From Vibrio nereis NBRC 15637 (GTDB lineage: Bacteria > Pseudomonadota > Gammaproteobacteria > Enterobacterales > Vibrionaceae): 64,000 nt of DNA. The stretch lies in the NCBI RefSeq assembly GCF_001591105.1, contig NZ_BCUD01000001.1, positions 558,001 through 622,000 of the forward strand, given 5' to 3'. Position 1 is the stretch's first letter; every line of letters starts with the position of its first letter. The position numbers were made by a program, and so were the translations under genes. Positions 17,387 to 26,713 of the stretch are shown in pieces. The notes under the pieces are model-generated. The model ran no database searches. It saw only the letters and a program-made list of their open reading frames with translations, and was not told the origin of the DNA.

Positions 17387-18046
17387 ATGAAGAAATTACC
17401 GTTAGCCCTATTAACAGCCACATTAGCGACAACGGCAGCGATGCCTTCTTTCGCTCAAGAATACATGTTCACCTACAGCAAGCTTTTTACCCATATGAAG
17501 CAAAACTCGAAAGAAGGGCATGATGATGTAAAAATCGGGTTCTTTTTTGTCGATGCTGCCACTAAGCAACTGTGCCCAATTGATAAAGCGTGGATGGAAA
17601 AAGAAGAGCATTATGAAGAGTTAAACTCTTCGGATTACAACGAGCTTATTGTTCCTCTTGATAATAATTTGCGTCAGGCAAACCCATTGGTATTTGTGCA
17701 GACACCACAAGATCGCCGTTGTGACTTTTCTATGGTTGTGATGACTAAAGAACCTTTCAAAGGAGAGGTGAGCTACCAGGATGTTGAAAAGTTGATGCCG
17801 CAAATGCAGGCGATGCTTGAAGATCTAGGTGGTATGTTTGCAAGCTGGTTTACCCCGGATGTAGAGGGCGTCACTATGGAGTTTGCTGACAATCTCAATT
17901 CGACTATCCATTTCTCTAACGGCGATGTTAAAAAGATCGTGGATGGTAAAGTCCAGGTATCTCTTGCTGAAATTGGCCAAGGTGGTTACATGAGATTGCC
18001 ACAAGAAACCGCTCGAGTTTTACCTTACTTACCTAAAGCCAACTAA
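17387..18046 (+). CDS. Periplasmic DUF2987 protein
   Basis: A 219-residue secreted protein with a Sec signal peptide (cleavage near PSFA-Q, residue 23). The body matches the DUF2987 pattern: YSKLFTHMKQN near the mature N-terminus and FSNGDVKKIVDGKV toward the end. The family has no known function that I can name. It contains two Cys residues (in KQLCPID and DRRCDFS) that could form a disulfide. It is third in the apparent operon after the membrane protein and the Bax-like protein, 13 bases downstream. Confidence 0.8.
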   Translation: MKKLPLALLTATLATTAAMPSFAQEYMFTYSKLFTHMKQNSKEGHDDVKIGFFFVDAATKQLCPIDKAWMEKEEHYEELNSSDYNELIVPLDNNLRQANPLVFVQTPQDRRCDFSMVVMTKEPFKGEVSYQDVEKLMPQMQAMLEDLGGMFASWFTPDVEGVTMEFADNLNSTIHFSNGDVKKIVDGKVQVSLAEIGQGGYMRLPQETARVLPYLPKAN

Positions 18047-18060
18047 ACCACGAACAAAAG

Positions 18061-18086
18061 AAAGGGTCGCAATGGCGACCCTTTTA
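18061..18086 (+). terminator. Terminator after the DUF2987 gene
   Basis: A ten-base perfect stem (18061-18070 with 18075-18084), loop AATG, then a short T-run. A-rich sequence on the other side could also serve ttcA on the minus strand. Confidence 0.85.
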
Positions 18087-18103
18087 GCTATTAGTCAGCT
18101 TAT

Positions 18104-19036
18104 TTAGATATTGGTGACATTCAGCTGAAGGCTTGGGTCAAATTCTTGCACCAATTCTTCATCTTGCACATCCTGCTTCGGCATCTCTTCTTTATCAAAG
18201 CCGATATCACCGCCATTAATCACGCCTGAATCTTTGTTAATTGACTTAAAGTCAAACAGTTCGAAGTCAGCAAGGTGGCTAGGTACGACATTTTGCATTG
18301 CACGGAACATTGTCTCAATACGACCAGGGAAGCGCTTATCCCAATCGTTTAGCATTTGCTTAATATTTTGACGTTGCAAGTTAGGTTGTGAACCACATAG
18401 GTTACAAGGGATGATAGGGTACTCACGCATTTCAGAGTACTTGATGATGTCTTTCTCACGGCAGTATGCCAGTGGGCGAATCACCACGTGCTCACCATTG
18501 TCAGAGACAAGTTTAGGTGGCATGCCTTTCATTTTTCCTCCGTGGAACATGTTCAGGAATAGTGTTTCCAGAATGTCGTCACGGTGGTGGCCTAACGCGA
18601 TCTTAGTTGCGCCTAGTTCTTTCGCTGTACGGTACAAAATACCACGACGTAAGCGAGAACATAGCGAACATGTTGTTTTACCCTCAGGAACCTTATCTAG
18701 AACGATAGAGTAGGTGTCTTCTTCTACAACTTTGTACTCAACGCCCAGTGTTTCTAAGTACTCTGGCAAAATGTGCTCAGGGAAACCTGGCTGTTTTTGG
18801 TCAAGATTCACAGCGACAAGTGAGAAAGAGATTGGGGCACTCTTTTGCAAACTCATTAGGATATCAAGCATAGTGAAGCTATCTTTACCGCCAGACAGGC
18901 ACACCATGATACGATCACCATCTTCAATCATATTGAAGTCTTGGATAGCTTGGCCCGTGTTACGACGGATACGTTTTTGTAGCTTATTAAAGTTATATTG
19001 TTGAGCTTTTGTACGCTCTTGAGTTTGCTCTGTCAT
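18104..19036 (-). CDS. ttcA: tRNA 2-thiocytidine(32) synthetase TtcA
   Basis: A 310-residue cytoplasmic enzyme that adds sulfur to C32 of several tRNAs. The PP-loop SGGKDS (residues 54-59) binds ATP. Two Cys pairs (CSLCSR and CNLCGSQ) hold the Fe-S cluster of the family. Length matches E. coli TtcA (311). The C-terminal 30 residues are acidic and variable. It is monocistronic on the minus strand and next to uspE and fnr, the same order as in V. cholerae and E. coli. Confidence 0.94.
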   Translation of the reverse strand: MTEQTQERTKAQQYNFNKLQKRIRRNTGQAIQDFNMIEDGDRIMVCLSGGKDSFTMLDILMSLQKSAPISFSLVAVNLDQKQPGFPEHILPEYLETLGVEYKVVEEDTYSIVLDKVPEGKTTCSLCSRLRRGILYRTAKELGATKIALGHHRDDILETLFLNMFHGGKMKGMPPKLVSDNGEHVVIRPLAYCREKDIIKYSEMREYPIIPCNLCGSQPNLQRQNIKQMLNDWDKRFPGRIETMFRAMQNVVPSHLADFELFDFKSINKDSGVINGGDIGFDKEEMPKQDVQDEELVQEFDPSLQLNVTNI

Positions 19037-19130
19037 CAGCTTGCTGTCTTAATCAATCTTCAACACAAAATGAAGTGCGTATGATACGGATAAATATCAC
19101 AGATACCAGACCTAATCGGCACAGAGCATA

Positions 19131-19161
19131 AAAAAATCCCCTCTGCAAAGCAGAAGGGATT
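19131..19161 (-). terminator. Terminator of uspE
   Basis: A twelve-base stem (one wobble pair in the minus-strand RNA) around a three-base loop, followed on the minus strand by a run of six U. It lies 30 bases after the uspE stop. Confidence 0.85.
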
Positions 19162-19189
19162 GATGAAAAGAGTGAAACCTTGAGTCGAA

Positions 19190-20137
19190 CTAGATAGCCG
19201 TTTTTGGATCAAGCGGGCTGATATAACCTTTTGGTTTTAAAGCTAGAACATCACAGTTGATCTTGTCGATAACATGCTCAGCTGTATTACCAATAAAGAC
19301 GGCTGACAGTCCTGTTCGGCCTGTAGTACCAATGATCACCATCGCGGCGTTAACCCGTTCAGCTACTTCAGGAATGATATCTTCTGGTAAGCCTTGCTCA
19401 ACGATGGTCTGCTCATCATCGTACCCATGCTTTTGGCGCAACGCTTTCATTGCGGTAAGGTGATGTCCGCGTACTGCGTCTGTGTACGTGGCAGGGTCAA
19501 ACTCTGGCAACTCAATGGTAATATTAGCAGGCGTAACTGGGTAGGCGTTCACTAAGTATGGCTCAGCCCCCAAACGCTCAGTTAAGCTTTTTAGCTGCTC
19601 AACCATGCTGTCATTGAGGCCAAGGTGAGTTTCGTTTTCAGAACCAACGTGTACTGAGGCAATAATGCTTGAGTTTTCTGGCCATTCCGCGTTCTTAACA
19701 AGCAGCACCGGACAAGGACATTTACGCAACAAGTGCCAGTCAGTCGGGGTAAAGATCACTGATTCTAATACGTCATGTTTACGAGTTCCCTTGATAAGAA
19801 TGTCATGCTCGCCAGAGAAGACCTCTGCAATAATCGCTTCATAAGGGCGGTTGTGCCAAACCACACGCACTTCAAAGTTTACACCTTCCACAAGGTAATC
19901 GGATGCGACTTTATGCATCCACTTTTCCCTCTGTCCAATCACGCCACGACGCATGGCATCACGCTCATCAACAGAGAGCATAGAGGTCATATCGTAAGAA
20001 AAGTCGTAAATAGAAAGAAAGAAAGTCACTTTACTTGGGGAACGGCTTTGCGCAGCAAGCTGCATTGCACGGGCTAAAGCAGGCTGCTCGTCTTTATTAA
20101 TGTCAGCAACAACTAGGATTTTATTATAGATGCTCAT
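19190..20137 (-). CDS. uspE: Tandem-domain universal stress protein E
   Basis: A 315-residue cytoplasmic protein made of two Usp domains (about residues 1-150 and 155-305). The second has the ATP-binding-like IIGTTGRTGLSAVFIGNTAEHVI (key G-T-G-R-G pattern). UspE proteins act in stress survival, motility and aggregation, by what reaction is unclear. The AAGGAG ribosome site is well placed. The leader contains a tandem 20-base repeat. It is divergent from nothing and follows fnr on the same strand, with an inverted repeat between them. Confidence 0.92.
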   Translation of the reverse strand: MSIYNKILVVADINKDEQPALARAMQLAAQSRSPSKVTFFLSIYDFSYDMTSMLSVDERDAMRRGVIGQREKWMHKVASDYLVEGVNFEVRVVWHNRPYEAIIAEVFSGEHDILIKGTRKHDVLESVIFTPTDWHLLRKCPCPVLLVKNAEWPENSSIIASVHVGSENETHLGLNDSMVEQLKSLTERLGAEPYLVNAYPVTPANITIELPEFDPATYTDAVRGHHLTAMKALRQKHGYDDEQTIVEQGLPEDIIPEVAERVNAAMVIIGTTGRTGLSAVFIGNTAEHVIDKINCDVLALKPKGYISPLDPKTAI

Positions 20138-20150
20138 ATTTACTCCTTAA

Positions 20151-20190
20151 ACATGAGGAGGCACATATAAACATGAGGAGGCACATATGA
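20151..20190. repeat. Two tandem copies of a 20-base unit in the uspE leader
   Basis: Units 20151-20170 and 20171-20190 are identical except for one base (19 of 20). On the minus strand each carries CCTCCTC, which can pair with the GGAG of the uspE ribosome site at 20144-20149. Confidence 0.9.
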
Positions 20191-20249
20191 TCACTGTAGC
20201 TTAGTTCAGGGAAGAGTTTTAGGAAAAAGTAAAAGGGGATAAGAGAAGT

Positions 20250-20278
20250 ATGATGTAGCTCAATATGAGCTACATCAT
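20250..20278 (-). terminator. Perfect inverted repeat after fnr, probable terminator
   Basis: A thirteen-base perfect stem (20250-20262 with 20266-20278) and three-base loop, starting nine bases after the fnr stop. There is no clear U-run, so termination may be inefficient, or it may be an mRNA-stabilising hairpin. Confidence 0.6.
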
Positions 20279-20286
20279 TGATGTTA

Positions 20287-21036
20287 TTAAGATTCTGAAG
20301 AAACGCCAGCCAGTTCCATTAGAGCATCGTGGTCAATAATCGTGATGTACTTACCTTTGACACTCAGAATATCTGCTTTCTGGAATCGACCAAGAAGGCG
20401 AGAAATAGTTTCTACGGTCAGACCTAAATAATTACCAATGTCACCACGAGTCATTGTTAGGCGGAATTCTCTAGGGCTAAATCCACGTTGAGAGATACGA
20501 GTAGAGAGGTTATATAAAAATGCAGCTAGGCGTTCTTCTGCGTTCTTCTTAGATAGCAAAAGAATCATTTCTTGGTCGCCTTTGATTTCGTTGCTCATCA
20601 AACGCATGATCTGCTGGCGTAGTTTAGGCATCTTGCCGGATAGATCATCTAGGGTCTCGTAAGGGATTTCACAAACCATTGCTGTTTCTAATGCTTGCGC
20701 GAAACTTGGATGTGTATCACCTGTGATAGCATCAAATCCAACCAAATCTCCAGCTAAGTGGAAAGCTGTGATCTGTTCATCGCCTTGCTCAGTAATCGTG
20801 TAGCTCTTAATTGTGCCTGAACGAATAGCGTAAAGAGACTTTAGCTCATCACCCGCTTTAAAGAGTTCTTGCCCTTTTTGGATTGGCTTCTTACGCTCAA
20901 TGATTTGATCGAGTTGATCTAATTCTGACTCATTAAGAGTAAATGGAATACAAAGCTGACTAATACTGCAGTCTTGGCAATGGATTGCACAACCACCTGA
21001 TTGGATACGCTTTGTTGCAGGTTTTTCAGAAATCAT
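20287..21036 (-). CDS. fnr: Oxygen-responsive transcription regulator FNR
   Basis: A 249-residue CRP-family regulator. The [4Fe-4S] ligands Cys20, Cys23, Cys29 and Cys122 are all present at E. coli numbering. A cNMP-binding-type barrel is followed by the C-terminal helix-turn-helix with recognition residues [11 protein letters not shown] (E and SR contact TTGAT). Without oxygen it dimerises and binds TTGAT-N4-ATCAA. A perfect such site stands 17 bases before its own ATG. Adjacent cco genes are classic FNR-regulated respiration genes. Confidence 0.96.
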   Translation of the reverse strand: MISEKPATKRIQSGGCAIHCQDCSISQLCIPFTLNESELDQLDQIIERKKPIQKGQELFKAGDELKSLYAIRSGTIKSYTITEQGDEQITAFHLAGDLVGFDAITGDTHPSFAQALETAMVCEIPYETLDDLSGKMPKLRQQIMRLMSNEIKGDQEMILLLSKKNAEERLAAFLYNLSTRISQRGFSPREFRLTMTRGDIGNYLGLTVETISRLLGRFQKADILSVKGKYITIIDHDALMELAGVSSES

Positions 21037-21052
21037 AACAACCTTTCACTAT

Positions 21053-21066
21053 TTGATATACATCAA
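21053..21066. promoter_or_regulatory. FNR box at the fnr promoter
   Basis: TTGATATACATCAA is an exact match to the FNR consensus TTGAT-N4-ATCAA. Its position 17 to 30 bases before the fnr start codon is typical of repression, hence autoregulation. Confidence 0.85.
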
Positions 21067-21123
21067 TATTTTAGCACCCATTAACGCTAAAGGGTAGTGT
21101 AAAAAAATACCCGAGTAAGCGGC

Positions 21124-21798
21124 CTAATAAGTTATTGATAAGATTCTAATTGCGCCATAGCCAGTATACAGTCCGTACAATAACAATGCGCTTGCAACAA
21201 TGTGACGAAATATGACATTGTTTTGAAGTTTATACAAAGCTCCACTTGAGTGACCAACCAGCAACATCGCTGGTAAAGTGCCCAGCCCGAAAGCCAGCAT
21301 AACCAGTGCACCGCTGAACGCATCACCAGACACTGCCGACCATGTCAACGTTGAATAGACAAGCCCGCAAGGTAACCAACCCCATATAAAACCAAATGGT
21401 AAAGCATGAACAGGGCTTTTTAGTGGTAGCAACGAACGCCCAGCAGGCGAAATAAGTCGCCACAGCATTTGACCTAACTTTTCGATGTAAAGCAAACCGT
21501 GCCACCAACGCCCAATATAACAAGCAAGAAGTACCATGAATATCGCTGCTGCGATTCTTAGCCAAACTAGAACATTGTTTAGTTGGCTCACCTCAGAGAT
21601 GGATGAAACAGCACCACCAACCAGGCCACCAATAAGTGCGTAACTTAACAGGCGACCTAAGTTGTAAAAGAGAGGGGTAAATTTAGAAGGGTTACTTTGG
21701 CCCAATGTCAGCATTGAGGCAATACCGCCACACATCCCCATACAGTGGCCAGCGCCGACAAGACCTATGGCAAACGCACCAATCCAGTCAGGTGTCAT
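21124..21798 (-). CDS. TauE/SafE-like membrane protein of the cbb3 oxidase assembly cluster
   Basis: A 224-residue protein with six hydrophobic segments. It starts with GLVGAGHCMGMCGGIASML (Cys and His residues in the first helix) and contains PFGFIWGWLPCGLVYSTL, the pattern of the COG2836 group related to DsbD/cytochrome-assembly transporters. Such genes follow ccoS in many gammaproteobacteria and may move a metal or thiol compound needed for oxidase assembly; this is not proven. Its ATG overlaps the ccoS stop (ATGA). Confidence 0.82.
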   Translation of the reverse strand: MTPDWIGAFAIGLVGAGHCMGMCGGIASMLTLGQSNPSKFTPLFYNLGRLLSYALIGGLVGGAVSSISEVSQLNNVLVWLRIAAAIFMVLLACYIGRWWHGLLYIEKLGQMLWRLISPAGRSLLPLKSPVHALPFGFIWGWLPCGLVYSTLTWSAVSGDAFSGALVMLAFGLGTLPAMLLVGHSSGALYKLQNNVIFRHIVASALLLYGLYTGYGAIRILSITY

Positions 21799-21959
21799 TT
21801 ATTGTCGTTCTCTTTCTTCTCATCGTCATCGAACAAAATGTTATGACCTTGTCTTTCTAAGTCTTCAAATTGTTCACTTTTCACCGCCCAAAGGAATATT
21901 GCGGCGGCTACACATACTAATACGATCGCAATAGGGATGAGAATATATAAGCTTTCCAT
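21795..21959 (-). CDS. ccoS: cbb3 oxidase maturation protein CcoS
   Basis: A 54-residue membrane protein: one N-terminal helix (about residues 4-24), then a charged cytoplasmic tail with the short EQFEDLERQGHNILFDDD segment typical of CcoS. It is needed for cofactor insertion into the cbb3 oxidase. Its start follows the ccoI stop directly (TAG then ATG), and its end overlaps the next gene by four bases, so translation is coupled on both sides. Confidence 0.9.
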   Translation of the reverse strand: MESLYILIPIAIVLVCVAAAIFLWAVKSEQFEDLERQGHNILFDDDEKKENDNK

Positions 21960-24332
21960 CTATTTACCTTGTTCCTTGAGCAAGCGAAGAGAGTTAGATA
22001 CTACAATAATCGAGCTTGCTGACATACCCACAACTGCAAAATAAGGTGCCACTAAGCCAGCTACAGCAAGTGGAAGAATCAGTAAATTGTACCCTAACGA
22101 CCAAGCTAAGTTCTCACGAATAATTCTTCGTGTTTGTAGTGCAAGTTGGCGAGCATCTAAAATACGCTCTAAATGATCCCCGAGTAAAACCATATCAGCA
22201 GACGCTTTTGCAACGTCTGCACCGCCACCCATGGCAACAGACAAATGTGCACCTGCAAGTGTCGGCGCGTCGTTAATACCATCACCGATCATCATTGTGA
22301 CATCAGCACTATCAGCATTTTTCAGGTATCCGAGCTTATCTTGTGGTTTCGCATTGGCTACAACTTTATCGATACCAATTTCAGAGGCCACACTGTCAGC
22401 ATTCATCTGTGAGTCACCGGTTAGAAGTGTCACTTTGATGCCTTCTTTTTGGAAGCGTTCTATGAACGAATTTGCCTCTTTACGAATCGGATCTTGATAC
22501 TTGAAGGTAGCGATATGGACATCGTCTAAAGCAAGATATATAGAGTTTGGCTCTCCACTGTTGGCTTCTCCCAAAACAAAAGGAGCACTACCAATTTTGG
22601 TTTGCTTGCCTTGGTAATCCCCCTGAATGCCCGAGCCGATAATATTCTCCACGTCAGAGACAGCGACATTTTGGTCGGTGTAAACTTTAAATGCACGAGC
22701 AATAGGGTGGTTGGCATGTGACTCTAAAGCTGCGGCGATAGAGATAGATTGCTCTTTAGAGAATGTCGAGTGCGTCTCTACATTGCTAATCACAATATCC
22801 CCATGCGTTAATGTACCTGTCTTATCCACGATTAAGTGGTTAACTTTGCACAATGTTTCAAATACATGACTTTTGCGCAAAAGAATGCCGTAATTGCCCA
22901 TTCGTGAGGTCGCACAAGTCAGTGCTGTTGGAGTTGCCAAAGAAAGGGCACACGGGCAGGTTGCAACCAGTACGGAGAGCAGTATCCAGAATGCATCGTC
23001 AGGACGAGTTTCATGCCAGAAAAACCAAGTGCCAGCCGCGACAATCAAAATGATAGCAACAAAGTAACGTGCTACTACATCTGCAATTTCTGCGATTTTA
23101 GGCTTGGATAACTGTGCTTCGTCTTGAAGGCGAACGATATTGGAAATCATAGAGTCTGCTTTAGACGACATCACTTCAAGCTCGAAGGACTCTTCACCGT
23201 TCAAGGTACCCGCGTATACGTGGTCATCAACGGTTTTGACTACTGGTACAGACTCTCCTGTCAACATCGACTCATCAATATGTACACGACCGGAAAGGAT
23301 TTTTCCATCCGCTGGGATGTGCTCTCCTGGAAGCACTCGAATACGGTCTCCAAGAGTGAGCGTTTTCACTGGAACTTGTTCACCATCTAATGTGGTTGCG
23401 ATTGCTGGGATAAGTTTCAGCAAATTACCACTGGCAGCTGCAGCCTTACGTCGCGCTCGCATCTCAAGAAAACGTCCAACAAGTAGGAAAAAGGCGAACA
23501 TTGAGATGGACTCAAAAAACACTTCACCTTGCTCTGTAACCGTCGCTACAAGACTCGCACAGTAGGCAAAAATCATGGCGATAGAAACAGGAACATCCAT
23601 ACCCAGCGTTCCACTGCGAATGCTGCGCCAAGCGTTGAGATAGAAAGGCAAAGCAGAGTAGAGCATCACTGGCGTGGCAAAAATTAGACTCACCCAGCGG
23701 AAGTAGTTTTTAAATTCGGGTTCAAGATCACCAAACACTTCTAAGTACAGCGCGACTGCCAGCATCATCACTTGCATAGTCGCCAACCCTGCAATACCTA
23801 AACGATACAGGTATTGCTTCATTTGTTGGTGGTATGAAGCTTCCTGTTTATCGGCTTCAAAAGGGGCTGCGGTATAACCAAGCTGATGGATAGAAGACAG
23901 GAGCTCACTTAGTCGTGTTTTGCTTTTGTCCCATGCGAGAATGGCCCTGTTTGTCGTCGTGTTAACTCGAATCGATAATACACCAGCTTTTTGTGAGACT
24001 TGCTTTTCAATCAGCCAAGCACAAGCAGCACATGACACACCATCTAGTGACAGCGTCACTTCGGAGCGTTCGTCAGAGTTACGCACAAACTCTGACTGAA
24101 CCTCTTCATTATCATAATGAATTAGCGCCTGTAGTTGCTCAGGCACCAAATCTGCTTTCTCTGCAGGTGCTGTCCGATACTGGTAATACGACACTAGACC
24201 ACTATCGACAATTGTCTGCGCGACCGTTTCACAGCCAGGGCAACACATGTCCCGAACTTCACCGAGGATTTCTACCTTAAAATCCGTGTTGACTGGTACT
24301 TCTTCACCGCAGTGATAACACGACTTACACAT
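21960..24332 (-). CDS. ccoI: Copper-exporting P1B-type ATPase CcoI/FixI for cbb3 oxidase assembly
   Basis: A 790-residue inner-membrane pump that supplies copper to the haem-copper centre. An N-terminal Cys-rich segment (CYHCGEEVP, CCPGC) precedes an HMA domain with CAAC (about residues 95-98). Eight membrane helices follow, with the transport motif CPCALSLATPTALT. The phosphorylation site is DKTGTLTHG, then HP in SHANHPIARAF and GDGINDAPTLA. FixI-type pumps use this architecture. It follows ccoH by ten bases. An exact matS site (24047-24059) lies inside the coding sequence near the HMA region. Confidence 0.93.
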   Translation of the reverse strand: MCKSCYHCGEEVPVNTDFKVEILGEVRDMCCPGCETVAQTIVDSGLVSYYQYRTAPAEKADLVPEQLQALIHYDNEEVQSEFVRNSDERSEVTLSLDGVSCAACAWLIEKQVSQKAGVLSIRVNTTTNRAILAWDKSKTRLSELLSSIHQLGYTAAPFEADKQEASYHQQMKQYLYRLGIAGLATMQVMMLAVALYLEVFGDLEPEFKNYFRWVSLIFATPVMLYSALPFYLNAWRSIRSGTLGMDVPVSIAMIFAYCASLVATVTEQGEVFFESISMFAFFLLVGRFLEMRARRKAAAASGNLLKLIPAIATTLDGEQVPVKTLTLGDRIRVLPGEHIPADGKILSGRVHIDESMLTGESVPVVKTVDDHVYAGTLNGEESFELEVMSSKADSMISNIVRLQDEAQLSKPKIAEIADVVARYFVAIILIVAAGTWFFWHETRPDDAFWILLSVLVATCPCALSLATPTALTCATSRMGNYGILLRKSHVFETLCKVNHLIVDKTGTLTHGDIVISNVETHSTFSKEQSISIAAALESHANHPIARAFKVYTDQNVAVSDVENIIGSGIQGDYQGKQTKIGSAPFVLGEANSGEPNSIYLALDDVHIATFKYQDPIRKEANSFIERFQKEGIKVTLLTGDSQMNADSVASEIGIDKVVANAKPQDKLGYLKNADSADVTMMIGDGINDAPTLAGAHLSVAMGGGADVAKASADMVLLGDHLERILDARQLALQTRRIIRENLAWSLGYNLLILPLAVAGLVAPYFAVVGMSASSIIVVSNSLRLLKEQGK
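24047..24059. other. matS: matS site, exact match, inside ccoI
   Basis: GTGACAGCGTCAC fits GTGACRNYGTCAC at all positions; about 10.9 kb on the other side of dif. Confidence 0.9.
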
Positions 24333-24342
24333 AAGCTTACGA

Positions 24343-24822
24343 CTAGTTTGTTAATAGGACAGGGGCGGACGATGGGAAAGTAACTCGTCCTTGAACTAAC
24401 CATTTCTTATCATGAGGAGTGAGCTCAATAAACCAAGGACCCTGTAATTCATGGTCCAGTTCGAAACGGTATACACCTTTAGCGTCAGAGGTGATCATCT
24501 GAGAAAAATCGCGATCGGGCAGGGTACGGTGAGCAAACATCGCAGTAATGGCTGGGTAGTGCTCAAGCTGGCCTTTATCAAATTTGATAACAATGCTATT
24601 GCCATCAGAAGAAATCGCAGCTCCTAGCTGTAGTTCTTTCGCAACATTGATCTTAGTAATATCAATGTTGATGCCTTTACCTTTTTTATAGTAATCCTCA
24701 GTAACAAGTGATACTGAATTCTGAGAGAAAATCACGACTGTGATAACGGTCCATACGACTACAGTAAGTGGCAGGATAATTAGAAACCACGGCCAAAACT
24801 GCTTATACCAAGGCTTTACCAT
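24343..24822 (-). CDS. ccoH: cbb3 oxidase assembly protein CcoH/FixH
   Basis: A 159-residue protein with one N-terminal membrane helix (about residues 12-32) and a periplasmic domain in which LVTEDYYKKG and the final WFIELTPHDKKWLVQGRV fit FixH. It takes part in assembly of the oxidase with CcoI. It begins the assembly operon ccoHIS and is separated from ccoP by a hairpin. The ccoG gene usually found at this place is absent. Confidence 0.88.
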   Translation of the reverse strand: MVKPWYKQFWPWFLIILPLTVVVWTVITVVIFSQNSVSLVTEDYYKKGKGINIDITKINVAKELQLGAAISSDGNSIVIKFDKGQLEHYPAITAMFAHRTLPDRDFSQMITSDAKGVYRFELDHELQGPWFIELTPHDKKWLVQGRVTFPSSAPVLLTN

Positions 24823-24875
24823 AAAAAAGTTCTCAATTTGTAAGATGAAAATTAGGGCTTAACTGTAAAGGAAAG

Positions 24876-24898
24876 ACAGCCCCTTAAAAAGGGGCTGT
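24876..24898 (-). terminator. Hairpin between ccoP and ccoH
   Basis: A ten-base perfect stem (24876-24885 with 24889-24898) and three-base loop about ten bases after ccoP. The following minus-strand sequence is U-rich but interrupted (CUUUCCUUU), so some read-through into ccoH is likely. Confidence 0.75.
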
Positions 24899-24908
24899 TA
24901 TTGAAAAG

Positions 24909-25889
24909 TTACTTATTGTCAGAGTTGCTTAAACTCCAAACGTAAGATGCAACAAGCTGAACTTTGTCTTCGCCTAGAATATCTTTCCAAGCTGGCATTA
25001 CACCTGAACGACCGTTCATTACTGTTTCAGTTACTTCCGCGCGCGAGCTACCGAACAACCAATCTTGGTCAGTTAGGTCAGGTGCACCCACTGCTGGGTT
25101 ACCTTTACCATCTGTACCATGACAAGCTGCACACACAACGAAACGAGCTTTACCAGCCTCGGCTTCACGTGCGTTAACACTACGGCCAGATAGGCTAAGT
25201 GTGTAGCTAACAACTTCTTTCACGCCTTGTTCGCCAAGAGCATCTTTCCAAGATGGCATCTGACCAATACGGCCGTGCATAACCGTTGTTACGATCGCTG
25301 CTGGTTCACCGCCATACAACCATGCATCGTCAGTCAGGTTAGGGAACCCTTTCTGACCACGAGCATCGGAGCCGTGACACTGTGAACAGTTTTGTAGGAA
25401 CAAACGTTGGCCTACTTTTACTGCTTCAGAGTCCGCTGCGATTTCAGGGATCGGGCGCAGTTCATTTGAACCATCAACATACGCCAAGCTTTTAAATGCT
25501 TCTCCAAAGTATGCTTCAGCATCATCTAGCTCTTTTGCAAACTGGTTAAGCTCTTTGTTGCTTTGCGCAGCGGCAATCGAAGCTTTTGACTCTTCTAAAG
25601 TGGTTACTGTTTGGTCAGAACTCGTCCAACCTAGTACACCTTTAAAATTGCCCAGACCAGGGTACAACGTCAGATAAGCCGCAGCGAAAACAAACGTACC
25701 AATGAATAGGTAAGTCCACCATTTCGGTAACGGATTATTCAACTCACGAATACCATCGTATTCGTGGCCCATATCTGCACTCTCTTCAACGCCCATTTTA
25801 TCTTTAAGACACCAAATAAGCAGCGCTGCACAGCCGACAAGAGTGCCGACTGTAATAATGATTATCCAAAGACTCCAAAATGTAGTCAT
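24909..25889 (-). CDS. ccoP: cbb3 cytochrome c oxidase subunit III (dihaem cytochrome c)
   Basis: A 326-residue subunit with membrane helices near the N-terminus (about 5-27 and 58-77) and two c-type haem sites, CSQCH (near 168) and CAACH (near 254). Each is followed by a distal Met motif (GQMPSWKD and GVMPAWKD). It feeds electrons from soluble cytochromes to CcoO and CcoN. Its start overlaps the ccoQ stop by four bases. Confidence 0.94.
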   Translation of the reverse strand: MTTFWSLWIIIITVGTLVGCAALLIWCLKDKMGVEESADMGHEYDGIRELNNPLPKWWTYLFIGTFVFAAAYLTLYPGLGNFKGVLGWTSSDQTVTTLEESKASIAAAQSNKELNQFAKELDDAEAYFGEAFKSLAYVDGSNELRPIPEIAADSEAVKVGQRLFLQNCSQCHGSDARGQKGFPNLTDDAWLYGGEPAAIVTTVMHGRIGQMPSWKDALGEQGVKEVVSYTLSLSGRSVNAREAEAGKARFVVCAACHGTDGKGNPAVGAPDLTDQDWLFGSSRAEVTETVMNGRSGVMPAWKDILGEDKVQLVASYVWSLSNSDNK

Positions 25890-26062
25890 TGCTTAGTCAC
25901 TCCTTGTTCTTTTTTGGGCGTTTTTTCTTCATCAGCAAAAACAAGGTTTGCAGCTTCGTCAAAGCGAGATTTGCGACTCTTGCCGTAAGCCCACCACACA
26001 ACACCCAGAAAGCTAACGAACAGAACTATGGTCCAAATACTGTGAATAGTACCGATATCCAT
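25886..26062 (-). CDS. ccoQ: cbb3 oxidase subunit IV (CcoQ/FixQ)
   Basis: A 58-residue protein with a single membrane helix (about residues 7-26) containing FLGVVWWAYG, then a basic-acidic cytoplasmic tail with RKSRFDEAANLVFADEE. This is the standard CcoQ pattern; the protein stabilises the complex. It lies between ccoO (17-base gap) and ccoP (four-base ATGA overlap). Confidence 0.92.
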   Translation of the reverse strand: MDIGTIHSIWTIVLFVSFLGVVWWAYGKSRKSRFDEAANLVFADEEKTPKKEQGVTKQ

Positions 26063-26079
26063 AATTTCACCCCCTTTAA

Positions 26080-26700
26080 TTACTTCATTGCGTGACCAAG
26101 AGACTGAAGGTAAGCAATGATGGCATCCATCTCTGTTTTACCTTCCACTTCTTTAGCCGCGTTAGCGATTTGTTCATCTTTATACGGAACACCGAACTGG
26201 TCGCGGAATAGCTCTAACTTCTTCTGTGTAAGCTTTCCGTCTAGCACATTGTCAGCCAGCCATGGGAAACCAGGCATGTTTGACTCAGGAACTAGTTCAC
26301 GAGGATCCATTAGGTGAACACGGTGCCACTCGTCAGAGTAACGACCACCAACGCGTGCTAGGTCTGGACCTGTACGCTTAGAGCCCCATAGGAATGGGTG
26401 TTCATACACACTTTCACCAGCAACAGAGTAGTGACCGTAACGCTCAGTTTCAGAGCGGAAAGGACGAATCATCTGGCTGTGACATACGTTACAACCTTCA
26501 CGGGTGTAAATGTCACGACCTTCCATCTCTAGAGCGGTGTATGGGCGTAGATTGTCAACAGCTTCAGTCGTTTGCTTTTGGAAAATCAACGGTGTGATCT
26601 CTACCAAAGCACCCAAACTGATGGCGAAAACAATAAGAATCGCGAGTAAACCGACATTGCGTTCAACAATTTCGTGGCGATTGTTAGAATTAGAACTCAT
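26080..26700 (-). CDS. ccoO: cbb3 cytochrome c oxidase subunit II (monohaem cytochrome c)
   Basis: A 206-residue subunit with one N-terminal membrane anchor (about residues 15-37) and one haem c site CNVCHSQ (near 70), plus the axial-ligand region [10 protein letters not shown]. It transfers electrons between CcoP and the catalytic subunit. It follows ccoN by 13 bases in the ccoNOQP operon. Confidence 0.95.
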   Translation of the reverse strand: MSSNSNNRHEIVERNVGLLAILIVFAISLGALVEITPLIFQKQTTEAVDNLRPYTALEMEGRDIYTREGCNVCHSQMIRPFRSETERYGHYSVAGESVYEHPFLWGSKRTGPDLARVGGRYSDEWHRVHLMDPRELVPESNMPGFPWLADNVLDGKLTQKKLELFRDQFGVPYKDEQIANAAKEVEGKTEMDAIIAYLQSLGHAMK

Positions 26701-26713
26701 TCTTTAAATCTCC

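Noticed and set aside
24517..24524. KOPS-like GGGCAGGG pointing toward dif
   Set aside because: Orientation fits FtsK guidance, but only one copy was found and none in reverse on the other side, so it is not evidence by itself.
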